A stretch of DNA of 64,000 bases from Sphingobacterium bambusae (GCF_033955345.1 NZ_CP138332.1:1116001-1180000); one strand, 5' to 3'. Positions 43,302-52,718 are shown, numbered from the stretch's first letter. Numbers and translations are program-made. The notes: generated by a model not told the origin, from the sequence alone.

Positions 43302-44126
43302 ATGAAAACAAAAATTGCAATACAGGGCGTAAAGGCTTCTTTCCATGAAGAAGCTGCTTTTAAATATTTCGGCGAGGAGATTGAAACCCTTGAATGTGAG
43401 TCCTTCAAAAAAACTTGTGACATGTTAAAGCAAGGAAAAGCGGACTACGTCGTTATGGCCATCGAAAACTCTATCGCTGGAAGTATACTTCCTAACTACA
43501 ATTTGTTGCGCGATTACCGTTTTCACATTATCGGCGAGGTGCACCTTAACATCCAACAGAACCTATTGGTCTACCCTGGCGTTAAACTTACAGACCTGAA
43601 GTTCGTGGAATCGCACCCTATAGCTATCCGTCAGTGTGATGAGTTTCTAAGCGACTTCCCTGACTGGACAATAAAAGAAGGTATGGATACCGCCGCTTGT
43701 GCAAAAAATATCGCAGACAACAAGTTAAAGAACACCGCTGCTATAGCCAGCGCCATGGCGGCTAAGCTCTATGGGTTGGAAATATTGGAAAAACGTATTG
43801 AGACAAACAAAAAGAACGCAACGCGCTTTTTGATCTTGGCCAACGAAGTTGTGGAACAAAAAAATGCCAATAAAGCGTCGCTATCTTTCCAAACGGGAAA
43901 TGCAGTGGGCTCCTTGGCGAATGTCCTACAATGTTTTGCCGAGCAGCATGTAAACTTGAGCAAGATTCAGTCTATGCCCGTTGTAGGCAAAAGGAATGAA
44001 TATGATTTTTATGTCGACGTAGAATGGAAAAAACAGAGCGATTATGACGCCGCCATCCGTAAAGTACTGAAGCATACCGTGAACTTCAACATCATGGGAG
44101 AATACATTAAAAACGAAAAAGTATAA
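43302..44126 (+). CDS. pheA: Prephenate dehydratase
   Basis: Converts prephenate to phenylpyruvate, the committed step to phenylalanine. The 274-residue protein has the periplasmic-binding-like catalytic domain (about 1-180; KIAIQGVKASFHEEAAFKYF at the start and KKNATRFLIL with the Thr-Arg-Phe active-site motif) and a C-terminal ACT domain (about 190-270) that probably binds Phe for feedback inhibition. The start is the ATG at 43302, just past the attenuator; the open frame upstream overlaps the leader and is not used. It leads the operon with DAHP synthase, aroA, aroC and a ROK protein. Confidence 0.93.
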   Translation: MKTKIAIQGVKASFHEEAAFKYFGEEIETLECESFKKTCDMLKQGKADYVVMAIENSIAGSILPNYNLLRDYRFHIIGEVHLNIQQNLLVYPGVKLTDLKFVESHPIAIRQCDEFLSDFPDWTIKEGMDTAACAKNIADNKLKNTAAIASAMAAKLYGLEILEKRIETNKKNATRFLILANEVVEQKNANKASLSFQTGNAVGSLANVLQCFAEQHVNLSKIQSMPVVGKRNEYDFYVDVEWKKQSDYDAAIRKVLKHTVNFNIMGEYIKNEKV

Positions 44127-44155
44127 TTAATTAGCAAACGAAAATAATAGAGAAC

Positions 44156-45262
44156 ATGAAACATACATTAGACATCGTCCCTTTAAAATCTTGGATAGAT
44201 ACAGGCGACAAACCTTTAATCATTGCGGGTCCTTGTAGTGCAGAAACCGAAGAACAAGTGGTTTCAACAGCACATCTACTTGCCAACACGGGTAAAGTAA
44301 ACGTATTGAGAGCTGGTATCTGGAAGCCGCGTACAAGACCAGGAGAATTTGAAGGCATTGGTAGCGTAGGCTTACAATGGTTAAAACGCGCCAAAGAAGA
44401 AACAGGCTTATTGACAGCTACTGAAGTTGCTACGGCTAAACATGTCGAAGAAGCATTGGCTGCAGGTGTTGATGTATTGTGGATCGGCGCACGGTCTACT
44501 GCAAATCCGTTCACCGTGCAGGAAATTGCGGATGCCCTTGTTGGTGTGGATATCCCTGTATTGATCAAAAATCCGGTAAACCCTGATCTTTCACTTTGGA
44601 TTGGAGCCTTGGAGCGCGTAAACCGTGCCGGAATCAAGAAATTAGCAGCCATCCACCGCGGTTTCTCTTCTTTCGAGAAAACAGCTTTCCGCAACGAACC
44701 GATGTGGGATTTGGCCATCCAATTGAAATCAGCTTGTCCAGAATTACCTATCATCAATGATCCTAGCCATATCTGTGGAAATAGAGAATTGATCCCTTAC
44801 ATTGCGCAAAAAGCAATGGATATGGATTTGCAAGGCTTGATTATCGAGTCCCATATTGATCCTTCGGTAGCATGGACCGATGCAAAGCAACAGGTAACGC
44901 CTGCGTCACTAGCAGAACTTTTAGACAACCTTTCGGTTCGTCATCCTGAATCCAACAACCCTGCTTTTGAAGATAAATTAGCCGAATTACGTCAGCAAAT
45001 TGACAAATTGGATGATGCTATCTTACAACAGATCGGTGACCGCATGAAAATAGCGGAGAAAATTGGCCAGTACAAACGCGACAATAACGTCACGATCCTT
45101 CAAGTAAATCGTTGGGACGAGATTGTGCAGAAACGTGTGCAGCTTGCGAAAGCACTTTCTTTGAGCGAAGATTTCGCATCGAAGTACCTGGAATTGCTAC
45201 ACAACGAGTCTATTCGCAAACAAAATGAGATCATGAATACGAATTCTATAGCGGAGGCATAA
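44156..45262 (+). CDS. Bifunctional DAHP synthase/chorismate mutase
   Basis: Carries out the first step of the shikimate pathway (PEP plus erythrose 4-phosphate) and the chorismate-to-prephenate step. The 368 residues comprise an N-terminal KdsA-like type I-beta DAHP synthase (about 1-255; IIAGPCSAETEEQ, LRAGIWKPRTRPGEFEGIG, INDPSHICGNRE) and a C-terminal AroQ chorismate mutase (about 270-360; LAELRQQIDKLDDAILQQIG). This fusion order is common in Bacteroidota, with the mutase domain acting as a regulatory and catalytic partner. It is 29 nt after pheA and overlaps aroA by one base (TAATG). Confidence 0.95.
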   Translation: MKHTLDIVPLKSWIDTGDKPLIIAGPCSAETEEQVVSTAHLLANTGKVNVLRAGIWKPRTRPGEFEGIGSVGLQWLKRAKEETGLLTATEVATAKHVEEALAAGVDVLWIGARSTANPFTVQEIADALVGVDIPVLIKNPVNPDLSLWIGALERVNRAGIKKLAAIHRGFSSFEKTAFRNEPMWDLAIQLKSACPELPIINDPSHICGNRELIPYIAQKAMDMDLQGLIIESHIDPSVAWTDAKQQVTPASLAELLDNLSVRHPESNNPAFEDKLAELRQQIDKLDDAILQQIGDRMKIAEKIGQYKRDNNVTILQVNRWDEIVQKRVQLAKALSLSEDFASKYLELLHNESIRKQNEIMNTNSIAEA

Positions 45263-46515
45263 TGAGTTTATCCACAATTAAGCTCTCCCATTCTTCAAAA
45301 AAAGTACAAGGCACGGTTCAACTTACTGGTTCTAAATCAGAGAGCAACCGTGCTCTTATTATACAGGCACTCAGCAAAGGATTGGTAACGGTCGAAAACC
45401 TTTCCGCAGCAGCAGATACCGTCATTATGCAGAACGCACTGCAGCAAGCTGCGGCGAGCAGCGCGCAAACCACTACGACGATCGATATTGGCCCTGCTGG
45501 AACAGCCATGCGTTTTCTAACATCCTACTTAAATCTAGTAAAAGGCCAATTTTTGTTGACCGGCACAGCGCGTATGCAACAGCGTCCCATTGGCATCTTG
45601 GTGGATGCCCTGCACACGCTAGGAGCACAAATTGATTACGCCAAACAGGATGGATACCCTCCCCTAAGCATAAATGGCGGGCTCAGGCTGACAAAAAACT
45701 GTGTTTCCATCCAAGGAAACATCAGTAGTCAGTACATTTCTTCCCTGCTCCTTGTCGCGGCATCCTTAAACAACGGCCTTATCCTCGACATTCAAGGAGA
45801 ATTGACATCAAGGCCATACGTTACGATGACCTTGAACATGCTGCAGGAAGCTGGAGTAAACTACACATGGAATGATAATTCCATCGAGATCAAGGCACAA
45901 ACATTCAAGCCGACCACTATTTTTGTGGAACCCGACTGGAGCGCTGCCTCCTACTGGTACGCCATCGTTGCCCTTTCGGAAGACGGAGCGATTGTATTAC
46001 CAGGACTCAAGGCACACAGCCTACAAGGAGACATCGCCATCGTCGATATCATGACGCATTTCGGTGTGGCCAGTTCCTTCCAAGAAGACGGCCTCCACAT
46101 TGCAAAAGTCAGCCAAGGAACCGACAAGCAGCTTTTCGACTTCAAAGAATGCCCCGATTTAGCACAAACCATCGTGGCTCTAGCTGCTGCGCTAAAAAGG
46201 GACATTTCCATCACGGGCGTGGAAACGCTTAAAATCAAAGAAACAGACCGCTTGGCCGCGCTCAAAACGGAAATCGAGAAATTCGGTGCCACTATAGTAG
46301 CAGACAACAATACTTACCATATAAAAACCGAGGTCGTACAGCCCGTTGAACATATTACATTTGACACCTACGAAGATCACCGCATGGCTATGGCCTTTGC
46401 CCCATTAGCTTTGGTTTTCAAGGAAGTAAGCATCAACGAGCCACAAGTGGTTGAAAAATCCTATCCAGACTATTGGGTACATTTGGAACAACAAGGCTTT
46501 CAAATCCGTAAATAA
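45262..46515 (+). CDS. aroA: 3-phosphoshikimate 1-carboxyvinyltransferase (EPSP synthase)
   Basis: Joins PEP to shikimate 3-phosphate. It has 417 residues in two inverse alpha/beta domains. GSKSESNRALIIQAL is the N-terminal Lys-Ser substrate motif, IGPAGTAMRFLTSYL the PEP-site loop (the family's NxGTxxR), and LKIKETDRLAALKTEI plus YEDHRMAMAFA the C-terminal catalytic motifs. The sequence TGSKSESNR at the shikimate site and AGTAMR differ slightly from the classical class I forms but are typical of Bacteroidota. A strong hairpin lies between this gene and aroC. Confidence 0.95.
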   Translation: MSLSTIKLSHSSKKVQGTVQLTGSKSESNRALIIQALSKGLVTVENLSAAADTVIMQNALQQAAASSAQTTTTIDIGPAGTAMRFLTSYLNLVKGQFLLTGTARMQQRPIGILVDALHTLGAQIDYAKQDGYPPLSINGGLRLTKNCVSIQGNISSQYISSLLLVAASLNNGLILDIQGELTSRPYVTMTLNMLQEAGVNYTWNDNSIEIKAQTFKPTTIFVEPDWSAASYWYAIVALSEDGAIVLPGLKAHSLQGDIAIVDIMTHFGVASSFQEDGLHIAKVSQGTDKQLFDFKECPDLAQTIVALAAALKRDISITGVETLKIKETDRLAALKTEIEKFGATIVADNNTYHIKTEVVQPVEHITFDTYEDHRMAMAFAPLALVFKEVSINEPQVVEKSYPDYWVHLEQQGFQIRK

Positions 46516-46522
46516 TTACACT

Positions 46523-46558
46523 AAATCAGCAATAATAGTTCCTTCTTATTGCTGATTT
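46523..46558 (+). terminator. Intercistronic hairpin between aroA and aroC
   Basis: AAATCAGCAATAA (46523-46535) pairs perfectly with TTATTGCTGATTT (46546-46558) around a 10-nt loop. No T tract beyond the TTT ending the stem. It may be a weak terminator or mRNA-stability element inside the operon. Confidence 0.5.
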
Positions 46559-46585
46559 GGTATATTTACCAAATATTAAAAAAAT

Positions 46586-47680
46586 ATGGCTGGAAACTCA
46601 TTTGGCCATCTGTTTAAAATCAGCACCTTTGGCGAATCCCATGGAAAAGCGATAGGTGTTATTATAGATGGATGTCCCCCTAATATTGAAATAGACGAAG
46701 AATTCATCCAATCAGAGCTGGACAAGCGGAAGCCCGGACAGTCCAAAATTACCACACAACGTAAAGAAAGTGACGTTGCGCAAATTCTTTCCGGCGTATT
46801 CGAAGGAAAGTCTACGGGCACGCCTATAGCCATACTTATACCTAATAAAGACCAGCGGTCGAAGGATTATTCGCACATTGCCGATAAATATCGTCCCTCG
46901 CATGCCGACTATACCTATCAACAAAAATATGGCATTCGCGATTTCCGAGGTGGAGGACGCTCTTCGGCAAGGGAAACTGCGGCGCGCGTAGCCGCCGGAG
47001 CAGTGGCCAAGCTATTCCTGAAGAAGCATGGCATCGCGATCTTTGCCCATGTATCCGCCGTTGGAACAATAGAATCACCAAATCTGGATCATAGCGACCT
47101 CGACGCATTACTTGCGCTCCGAGAAGAAAATATCGCACGTTGTGCAGATCCCGCGACGGCCAACGAAATGATTGAGCTCATCGACAGCGTACGCAAAGAT
47201 GGCGATACCATTGGCGGAAAAATTGCTACCGTAGTGCGCAATGTACCGGTGGGACTCGGCGAGCCGGTATTTGACAAATTGCACGCAGACTTGGCAAAAG
47301 CTATGATGAGCATCAATGCGGTCCACGGCTTTGAATACGGATCCGGATTTAGTGGATCAGCGATGCGCGGATCCGAACATAACGATATTTTCATCAAAGA
47401 AGGCGATAAAGTAAGTACCCGTACCAATTTCTCCGGAGGAATACAGGGAGGTATCTCAAACGGAATGGATATTACTTTTCGAACAGCTTTCAAACCGGTT
47501 GCAACCATCATGCGCGACCAAGATACCATAAACGAAGCTGGCGAAAACACCAGCATCTCCGGAAAAGGAAGACACGATCCTTGCGTGGTATCCCGAGCGG
47601 TAATCATCGTCGAAGCGATGACCGCATTAGTTTTAGCAGACCATTTTTTAAGATTTAGAGCATATAAGAATGAACAGTAA
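46586..47680 (+). CDS. aroC: Chorismate synthase
   Basis: Makes chorismate from EPSP using reduced FMN. The 364 residues carry the three signature regions: [19 protein letters not shown] at the N-terminus, [20 protein letters not shown] in the middle and [18 protein letters not shown] near the end. The active-site His residues in GESHG and SAVGT regions are conserved. It overlaps the ROK gene by 11 nt. It completes the later shikimate pathway together with aroA in this operon. Confidence 0.96.
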   Translation: MAGNSFGHLFKISTFGESHGKAIGVIIDGCPPNIEIDEEFIQSELDKRKPGQSKITTQRKESDVAQILSGVFEGKSTGTPIAILIPNKDQRSKDYSHIADKYRPSHADYTYQQKYGIRDFRGGGRSSARETAARVAAGAVAKLFLKKHGIAIFAHVSAVGTIESPNLDHSDLDALLALREENIARCADPATANEMIELIDSVRKDGDTIGGKIATVVRNVPVGLGEPVFDKLHADLAKAMMSINAVHGFEYGSGFSGSAMRGSEHNDIFIKEGDKVSTRTNFSGGIQGGISNGMDITFRTAFKPVATIMRDQDTINEAGENTSISGKGRHDPCVVSRAVIIVEAMTALVLADHFLRFRAYKNEQ

Positions 47681-48524
47681 TTTCGTGGTAGCTTCGGATA
47701 TAGGTGGGACACATATCACGTCTGCTGTTGTCGACATCAATACATGGCAAATTCTAGAGGATACGATCTCTAGATGCCATGTAAATTCAAGGTCAGATGC
47801 TAAATCGATTTTCTTATCATGGTGCTCTTCCATCTCGAAAGCGATAGAAAGTTGCAATAGCGCTATCTCAAAAGTGGGAATCGCCATGCCGGGACCGTTT
47901 GATTACGAGAATGGAATATCGCTGATGAAAAATCAGGATAAATACGATGCACTATACCAAGTGAGTGTAACAAATGGCATCTTGGACAGCTTAAATACAG
48001 AAAAAGATATTCGGTTTATAAATGACGCCGCGGCCTTTCTGCAAGGAGAGATTTTTGCGGGCAATCTGCAGCACAAGGATCGGATTTTGGGCATCACGCT
48101 GGGAACCGGTCTTGGATCTGCGGTATGGAACAAAGGTGATAAGGCTTTTGATGCCGACCTTTGGAATGCTCCTTACCGATCGGATATCTTTGAAGAATAC
48201 CTAGTTACACGCTGGTTTACTAAACGTTTTGCAGCGTTGAGCGGTATACAGGAAGATGGTTTTAAAGATATCATCAGCAAATACAGGGACACCCCCGCCT
48301 TTGACCAGTTGATGCAGGAATACAGCACGGCGCTATACGATTTTCTATCTTTTTTCGCGGAAAAGCATGACAGCAACACCTTCATTATTGGCGGTAACAT
48401 TGCCAATGCATGGGATGTCATCAACCAATATAACGATAAAATTGCCGAGAAATTTGAGATATACACCGGCCAATACGCAGAAAAAGCTGCCATTATCGGT
48501 GCAGCTTCCTTATTTTCCAACTAA
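47670..48524 (+). CDS. ROK family protein (sugar kinase-like)
   Basis: A 284-residue actin-fold protein. [16 protein letters not shown] is the phosphate-1 motif, [12 protein letters not shown] carries the catalytic Asp, and [14 protein letters not shown] the phosphate-2 motif, so phosphorylation of a hexose or N-acetylhexosamine is possible. The ROK zinc site (clustered Cys residues) is absent, so it belongs to the zinc-free subgroup or has changed function. It overlaps aroC by 11 nt and so is coupled to the aromatic operon, although no metabolic reason is clear. Confidence 0.8.
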   Translation: MNSNFVVASDIGGTHITSAVVDINTWQILEDTISRCHVNSRSDAKSIFLSWCSSISKAIESCNSAISKVGIAMPGPFDYENGISLMKNQDKYDALYQVSVTNGILDSLNTEKDIRFINDAAAFLQGEIFAGNLQHKDRILGITLGTGLGSAVWNKGDKAFDADLWNAPYRSDIFEEYLVTRWFTKRFAALSGIQEDGFKDIISKYRDTPAFDQLMQEYSTALYDFLSFFAEKHDSNTFIIGGNIANAWDVINQYNDKIAEKFEIYTGQYAEKAAIIGAASLFSN

Positions 48525-48532
48525 AAAACTTC

Positions 48533-48572
48533 GTAGAATATCCTATGCTTAATACAGCTTAGGATATTCTAC
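48533..48572. terminator. Bidirectional hairpin between the ROK gene and the E1 gene
   Basis: GTAGAATATCCTA (48533-48545) pairs perfectly over 13 bp with TAGGATATTCTAC (48560-48572). The right arm lies within the last codons of the E1 gene, so the terminator shares coding sequence. Confidence 0.7.
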
Positions 48573-50966
48573 ACTGTTATATTCACTCATCATTTCGTAA
48601 GCCAGTTCAATCACGTCATCCACTGATGGCTTGGTAAAATAATCTCCGTCGGAGCCATAAGGCGGACGATGAGCTTTAGCCGATAGTGTGCGCGGCTGTC
48701 CATCCAAATTGAAGTAGCCATTTTGTTTTTCAATAATTTCCTGCAAAATAAAGGCACTTGCCCCACCAGGCATATCTTCGTCCACCACCAGCAGTTTATT
48801 TGTTTTAGCGAGTGACTTCCCACACAGGTGCGTCCGATCGAACGGTTGCAAGCACTGTGCGTCAATAATCTCGATAGAAATCCCCATCTTTTCCAACTCG
48901 ATGGAAGCCTCCTGTACCACGCGAAGCGTCGCACCATAGGAAACAACGGTAATATCTTTCCCCGTGCGGATCAATTCGGCCACACCAATAGGAACCGTAA
49001 AATCACCCACATTAACCGGCATCTTCTCTTTGAGCCTATATCCATTCAAACATTCAACAACCACTGCAGGCTCATCCGAACGCAACAGCGTGTTGTACAT
49101 ACCCGCCGCTTGTGTCATGTTACGTGGAACACATAGGTGCAGCCCACGCAAGCCCCCCAGCAGGACCGTCATCGGAGAACCAGAATGCCATACGCCTTCC
49201 AACCGGTGGCCGCGTGTACGAATAATCACCGGCGACTTTTGTGTTCCTTTTGTTCGGTAACTCAGGCTGGCTAAATCATCACTCAAAACAGGCATCGCGT
49301 AAATCAAGTAGTCGAGGTATTGTATCTCCGCTATCGGCCGCAAACCGCGCAACGCCAGCCCTATACCTTTGCCGATAATGGCTGACTCCCGAATCCCAGT
49401 ATCGAAAACCCGTAATTCACCAAATTTATCTTGCAATCCTGCAAAACCTTGGTTAACATCGCCAATCTTCCCAACATCTTCACCAAAAGCCAAAATGCGC
49501 TCATCCCGCTTAAAATTAGCTTCGAAACAGGCGTTCAATACCTCCCGCCCATCAACCAAATGCCCATCACCATCATATGACGCCGCGACAGCATCTACCT
49601 GCAGTGGCGAATCTTGGGTGTCTGTAAACAATTTATCATTGTAGCGATCGTAATTCTTTTCCTGCTTACTGGCAAACCACTGCAACAATGCGTCTTTCTT
49701 GACAGACTTCACTGTTCGTAAATCCCGGATAGCCCGGCGCACGTTGCTATACACTTCTTTTAACGAAGGCTCTGCCAATGACTGCAAAGTACGCAAAGGA
49801 AGCTCTACCGCCTCCTCGTCTAACTGACGTAAAAGCCCAATGGCTTCATCCAGATCCTTTTGAATAGTTTTATGGTAGTCCGCCCAAGCGCGACGTTGCT
49901 CATCGCGCACAAAATCTTTCGACTCCTGCTCTATAGCCAACAACTCATCCTCTTGCGCAATTCCAGATTGCAACATCCAATGGCGCATTTTCACATTGCA
50001 GTCAAAATCACCCTCCCATTCCAACCGCTCTTTCGATTTATAACGCTCGTGAGATCCCGAAGTAGAATGCCCCTGTGGTTGGGTGATTTCTGTTACATGA
50101 ACAACACAAGGTATGTGCTGCTCACGAGCCACCCGTGCAGCCTGCTCATATACTTCGCACAACGCCGGATAATCCCAGCCCCGTACCCTGAAAATTTCGA
50201 TTCCATTGCCATCGCCGTTGCGCTGAAAACCTCGCAAAGCCTCTGATATGTCGGCCTTAGCCGTTTGTATCTCGTTCGGCACAGATATACCATAGCCGTC
50301 ATCCCATATCGATATCACTACTGGAATCTGCTTTACAGCAGCTGCATTAACCGTTTCCCAGAAAACACCTTCCGAAGTCGAAGCATTGCCAATAGTACAG
50401 AAAACAACCTCATCTCCCTTTTGGGAAAAGTAGGTTAAATAGTCTAAATTTCGGTTATCGCGATACAGCTTGGAGGCAAGCCCCAGCCCCATCACACGAG
50501 ACATTTGCCCACCAGTGGTTGATATATCGGAAGCTGAATTTTTCTGTAACGTTTGGTTCAACCAATTCCCCGAAGAGTCCAAAAGCTGTGTCGAGAAATG
50601 ACAGTTCATCTGCCTGCCGCCCGACGATATGTCGGCTTCCAAATCCGGGTTGGCATATAGCTGTGAAAAGAAATGGTAAACGTTGGATATGCCTGAAGCG
50701 AACGCGAAAGTTTGATCCCTATAATAGCCAGATCGCCAGTCTCCCGCTTGAAAAACCTTCGCCAGCGCAATCTGGGCAATCTCTTTCCCATCGCCAAATA
50801 TTCCAAATTTAGCTTTACCTGTCAACACCTCTTTGCGCCCAAGTAAACTCACAAATCTACTTTCCATGGCTAAGCGGTAGTCGTTCAGAATGATTTCACG
50901 AAAATCATTAAAGCTAATCTTCGCTGTTTCGAAATCACTGTTTATGTTCATCGTAATATTTGACAT
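48549..50966 (-). CDS. 2-oxoacid dehydrogenase E1, fused alpha and beta subunits
   Basis: The thiamine-dependent decarboxylase of a branched-chain or other 2-oxoacid dehydrogenase complex. Its 805 residues join an E1-alpha-like half (about 1-375; GNASTSEGVFWETVNAAAV holds the ThDP motif) and an E1-beta-like half (about 470-805; ILAFGEDVGKIGDVNQGFAG and VVDEDMPGGASAFILQEI). In many bacteria these are separate genes; the one-chain form is widespread in Bacteroidota. No E2 or E3 gene adjoins, so partners are elsewhere. The start is the ATG at 50966, 20 nt after a -7 element; the ATG at residue 6 is an alternative. Confidence 0.88.
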   Translation of the reverse strand: MSNITMNINSDFETAKISFNDFREIILNDYRLAMESRFVSLLGRKEVLTGKAKFGIFGDGKEIAQIALAKVFQAGDWRSGYYRDQTFAFASGISNVYHFFSQLYANPDLEADISSGGRQMNCHFSTQLLDSSGNWLNQTLQKNSASDISTTGGQMSRVMGLGLASKLYRDNRNLDYLTYFSQKGDEVVFCTIGNASTSEGVFWETVNAAAVKQIPVVISIWDDGYGISVPNEIQTAKADISEALRGFQRNGDGNGIEIFRVRGWDYPALCEVYEQAARVAREQHIPCVVHVTEITQPQGHSTSGSHERYKSKERLEWEGDFDCNVKMRHWMLQSGIAQEDELLAIEQESKDFVRDEQRRAWADYHKTIQKDLDEAIGLLRQLDEEAVELPLRTLQSLAEPSLKEVYSNVRRAIRDLRTVKSVKKDALLQWFASKQEKNYDRYNDKLFTDTQDSPLQVDAVAASYDGDGHLVDGREVLNACFEANFKRDERILAFGEDVGKIGDVNQGFAGLQDKFGELRVFDTGIRESAIIGKGIGLALRGLRPIAEIQYLDYLIYAMPVLSDDLASLSYRTKGTQKSPVIIRTRGHRLEGVWHSGSPMTVLLGGLRGLHLCVPRNMTQAAGMYNTLLRSDEPAVVVECLNGYRLKEKMPVNVGDFTVPIGVAELIRTGKDITVVSYGATLRVVQEASIELEKMGISIEIIDAQCLQPFDRTHLCGKSLAKTNKLLVVDEDMPGGASAFILQEIIEKQNGYFNLDGQPRTLSAKAHRPPYGSDGDYFTKPSVDDVIELAYEMMSEYNSVEYPKLY

Positions 50967-50986
50967 ATTGAAACCGGTGGTTTTAA

Positions 50987-51018
50987 CAAAAGTAGTAAAA
51001 TATACCTGTTATTCCCAA
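50987..51018 (-). promoter_or_regulatory. Promoter of the E1 gene
   Basis: On the minus strand TTG (51016-51018), a 21-bp spacer and TACTTTTG (50987-50994) fit the Bacteroidota consensus. The -7 element ends 20 nt before the ATG. Confidence 0.6.
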
Positions 51019-51230
51019 TTCTTCCCCCACTGTCAACGGCAAGCCCATGACCCACAATCTGCTACAAATTACGATATTTTGTCAACTTTATAAAATGCGA
51101 TGATAGATCGTATTGACAAATGCTTGCTCACTTGCCCCTCAGCAAACATCGCCATTCAAAATTGGCCAACGAAAATTTTTGTTTACAGCAATTATCATTA
51201 CTTTTAGGCTCTTTTTAGAAAAAAAACAGG

Positions 51231-51965
51231 ATGAGTAACACGGAAAATAGGAATACAATGGCACAAAGCTCGTTCGGCGATCTCGAAAAAACAATCATTA
51301 TCAACAACTTAATGAGTACGCCATTCGAACAGCGAGACCAGCATTGGCGCAAGGAATTCTTGGACAACATCGCGGGTGCAAATCTCAAACTTGGCAATCC
51401 AGAGGTTATCATGAGTAACGACAATTTCCCCTATTTCCAACTAGAAACAATCAGTGCGGGTGAAAACTTCCAAGCAATCGTGATTCAACATCAACTCGAT
51501 ACAATACTTGAACAAGGTTTCGGTGTAGCTATTAATCCGCAAGCTGGCCGACCAGATTGGGTATTCTCCTACGGAGATTTACTCAATCTGAAAGCAAATA
51601 ACGAATTTTACACAGATCACAGCGTTTTTTCCAACCCTAAAGAATACCAAAGTATAGGAAAAGACGAAGACATTCTCGTCGGACAACCGTCGGAAGCCAT
51701 TTTGCCCGCCGTGCTACGGCAACATCTACGCGAATTCCTGCAGCATTCCGGAGTAAAAAATCCGAAGGTAATGCTTATTGCCCGCAACTACACCGACGAG
51801 GAAAAGGCATCCCAAGATCTCGTTTTCAACATGATACCGGCACAATTTGCCCATGAAAAAGATTTCGAACAGATCATGAGCAGCATACGTTGGTTTTTAC
51901 CGAAACACTATAGTTTCTTCGGTGTGGACGAGATGTCTATTGAAAACGGCTTTATGCCTTTATAA
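51231..51965 (+). CDS. Conserved-looking cytoplasmic protein of unknown function
   Basis: A 244-residue soluble protein without signal or membrane segments that I cannot place in a family. The middle has LEQGFGVAINPQAGRPDWVF and YGDLLNLK, and the C-terminal part contains PAVLRQHLREFLQHSGVKNP and SSIRWFLPKHYSFFGVDE. Composition and codon use look like its neighbours. The start could also be the ATG at residue 10 (51258). The NUDIX gene follows after 51 nt on the same strand. Confidence 0.65.
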   Translation: MSNTENRNTMAQSSFGDLEKTIIINNLMSTPFEQRDQHWRKEFLDNIAGANLKLGNPEVIMSNDNFPYFQLETISAGENFQAIVIQHQLDTILEQGFGVAINPQAGRPDWVFSYGDLLNLKANNEFYTDHSVFSNPKEYQSIGKDEDILVGQPSEAILPAVLRQHLREFLQHSGVKNPKVMLIARNYTDEEKASQDLVFNMIPAQFAHEKDFEQIMSSIRWFLPKHYSFFGVDEMSIENGFMPL

Positions 51966-52016
51966 TTAACAGGATTAAAGTATTCCTTATATGGAATAAA
52001 ATAAGAGAAAAAGGTA

Positions 52017-52469
52017 ATGTATTTATTTAACGTCCGCGTTTACGGCATCTTGCTTAATGACAACAATGAAGTGCTGATTAGCGACGAAAAAACGCAAAAT
52101 GTAGCCTTCACCAAGTTTCCTGGCGGAGGATTGGAATATGGAGAAGGATTGATCGACGCGCTAAAAAGAGAATTTCTGGAAGAATGCGATCTCCGTATTG
52201 AAGTTGTACAGCATATCTACACCACCGATTTCTACGAAAAATCAAGCTTTAACGAGAGCCAAATCATCTCCATATATTACCAAGTTCGTCCGCTAGAGAA
52301 CATTCAATTCGACGTTAAGGTGAGTCCTTTTGATTTTTCAAATGAAAAACAGCAAGAAAAAGTCGAAGTATTTCGTTTTGTGCAGCTCAATCAGTTGGAG
52401 GAGGATGAATTGACATTCAAAACGGATAAAATGGCTTGGAAGGTGTTCAAAAATATAGTAAACAAGTAG
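52017..52469 (+). CDS. NUDIX hydrolase
   Basis: A 150-residue pyrophosphohydrolase. The NUDIX box is intact: GGGLEYGEGLIDALKREFLE followed by ECDL, fitting GX5EX7REUXEEXGU with Asp in place of the penultimate Gly. It hydrolyses a nucleoside diphosphate linked to some group X; the substrate is unknown. It is followed by the hairpin GTAGGCCG (52466-52473) with CGGCCTAC (52495-52502), which overlaps its stop codon and separates it from the convergent small gene. Confidence 0.88.
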   Translation: MYLFNVRVYGILLNDNNEVLISDEKTQNVAFTKFPGGGLEYGEGLIDALKREFLEECDLRIEVVQHIYTTDFYEKSSFNESQIISIYYQVRPLENIQFDVKVSPFDFSNEKQQEKVEVFRFVQLNQLEEDELTFKTDKMAWKVFKNIVNK

Positions 52470-52502
52470 GCCGCTGGCTTCAGAAGAATGCGAACGGCCT
52501 AC
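52466..52502. terminator. Hairpin after the NUDIX gene
   Basis: An 8-bp perfect stem (GTAGGCCG with CGGCCTAC) around a 21-nt loop, starting at the stop codon. There is no T tract; bidirectional termination between converging genes is inferred. Confidence 0.4.
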
Positions 52503-52526
52503 TGAATGGCCATTATAAAGCCTTAG

Positions 52527-52664
52527 CTAGATATACTTCGTTAAATAATAGAGAACGATGATGATGACAATACAGGAAATAATCAAGGTCTTGTTTCGTC
52601 TCGAATCATTGTAAGAATCTTCACTTTTAAATTTGTACTCTCGCTTAAACTTGTTCATATCCAT
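52527..52664 (-). CDS. 45-residue single-span membrane protein with a strong Shine-Dalgarno site
   Basis: Starts at the ATG at 52664, ends in TAG at 52527. The N-terminal 25 residues are charged (NKFKREYKFKSEDSY) and residues about 26-42 form one hydrophobic helix (TLIISCIVIIIVLYYL). Six bases before the ATG is AAAGGAGGT, an almost perfect Shine-Dalgarno sequence, which is uncommon in this phylum. It lies 54 nt downstream of rlmH on the same strand and may share its transcript. No family is recognised. A candidate small RNA upstream of rlmH is complementary to this ribosome site. Confidence 0.65.
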   Translation of the reverse strand: MDMNKFKREYKFKSEDSYNDSRRNKTLIISCIVIIIVLYYLTKYI

Positions 52665-52718
52665 GATAACCTCCTTTTTTACTATGATGATCGAACAGGC
52701 TAATTTACATAAAAGTTT

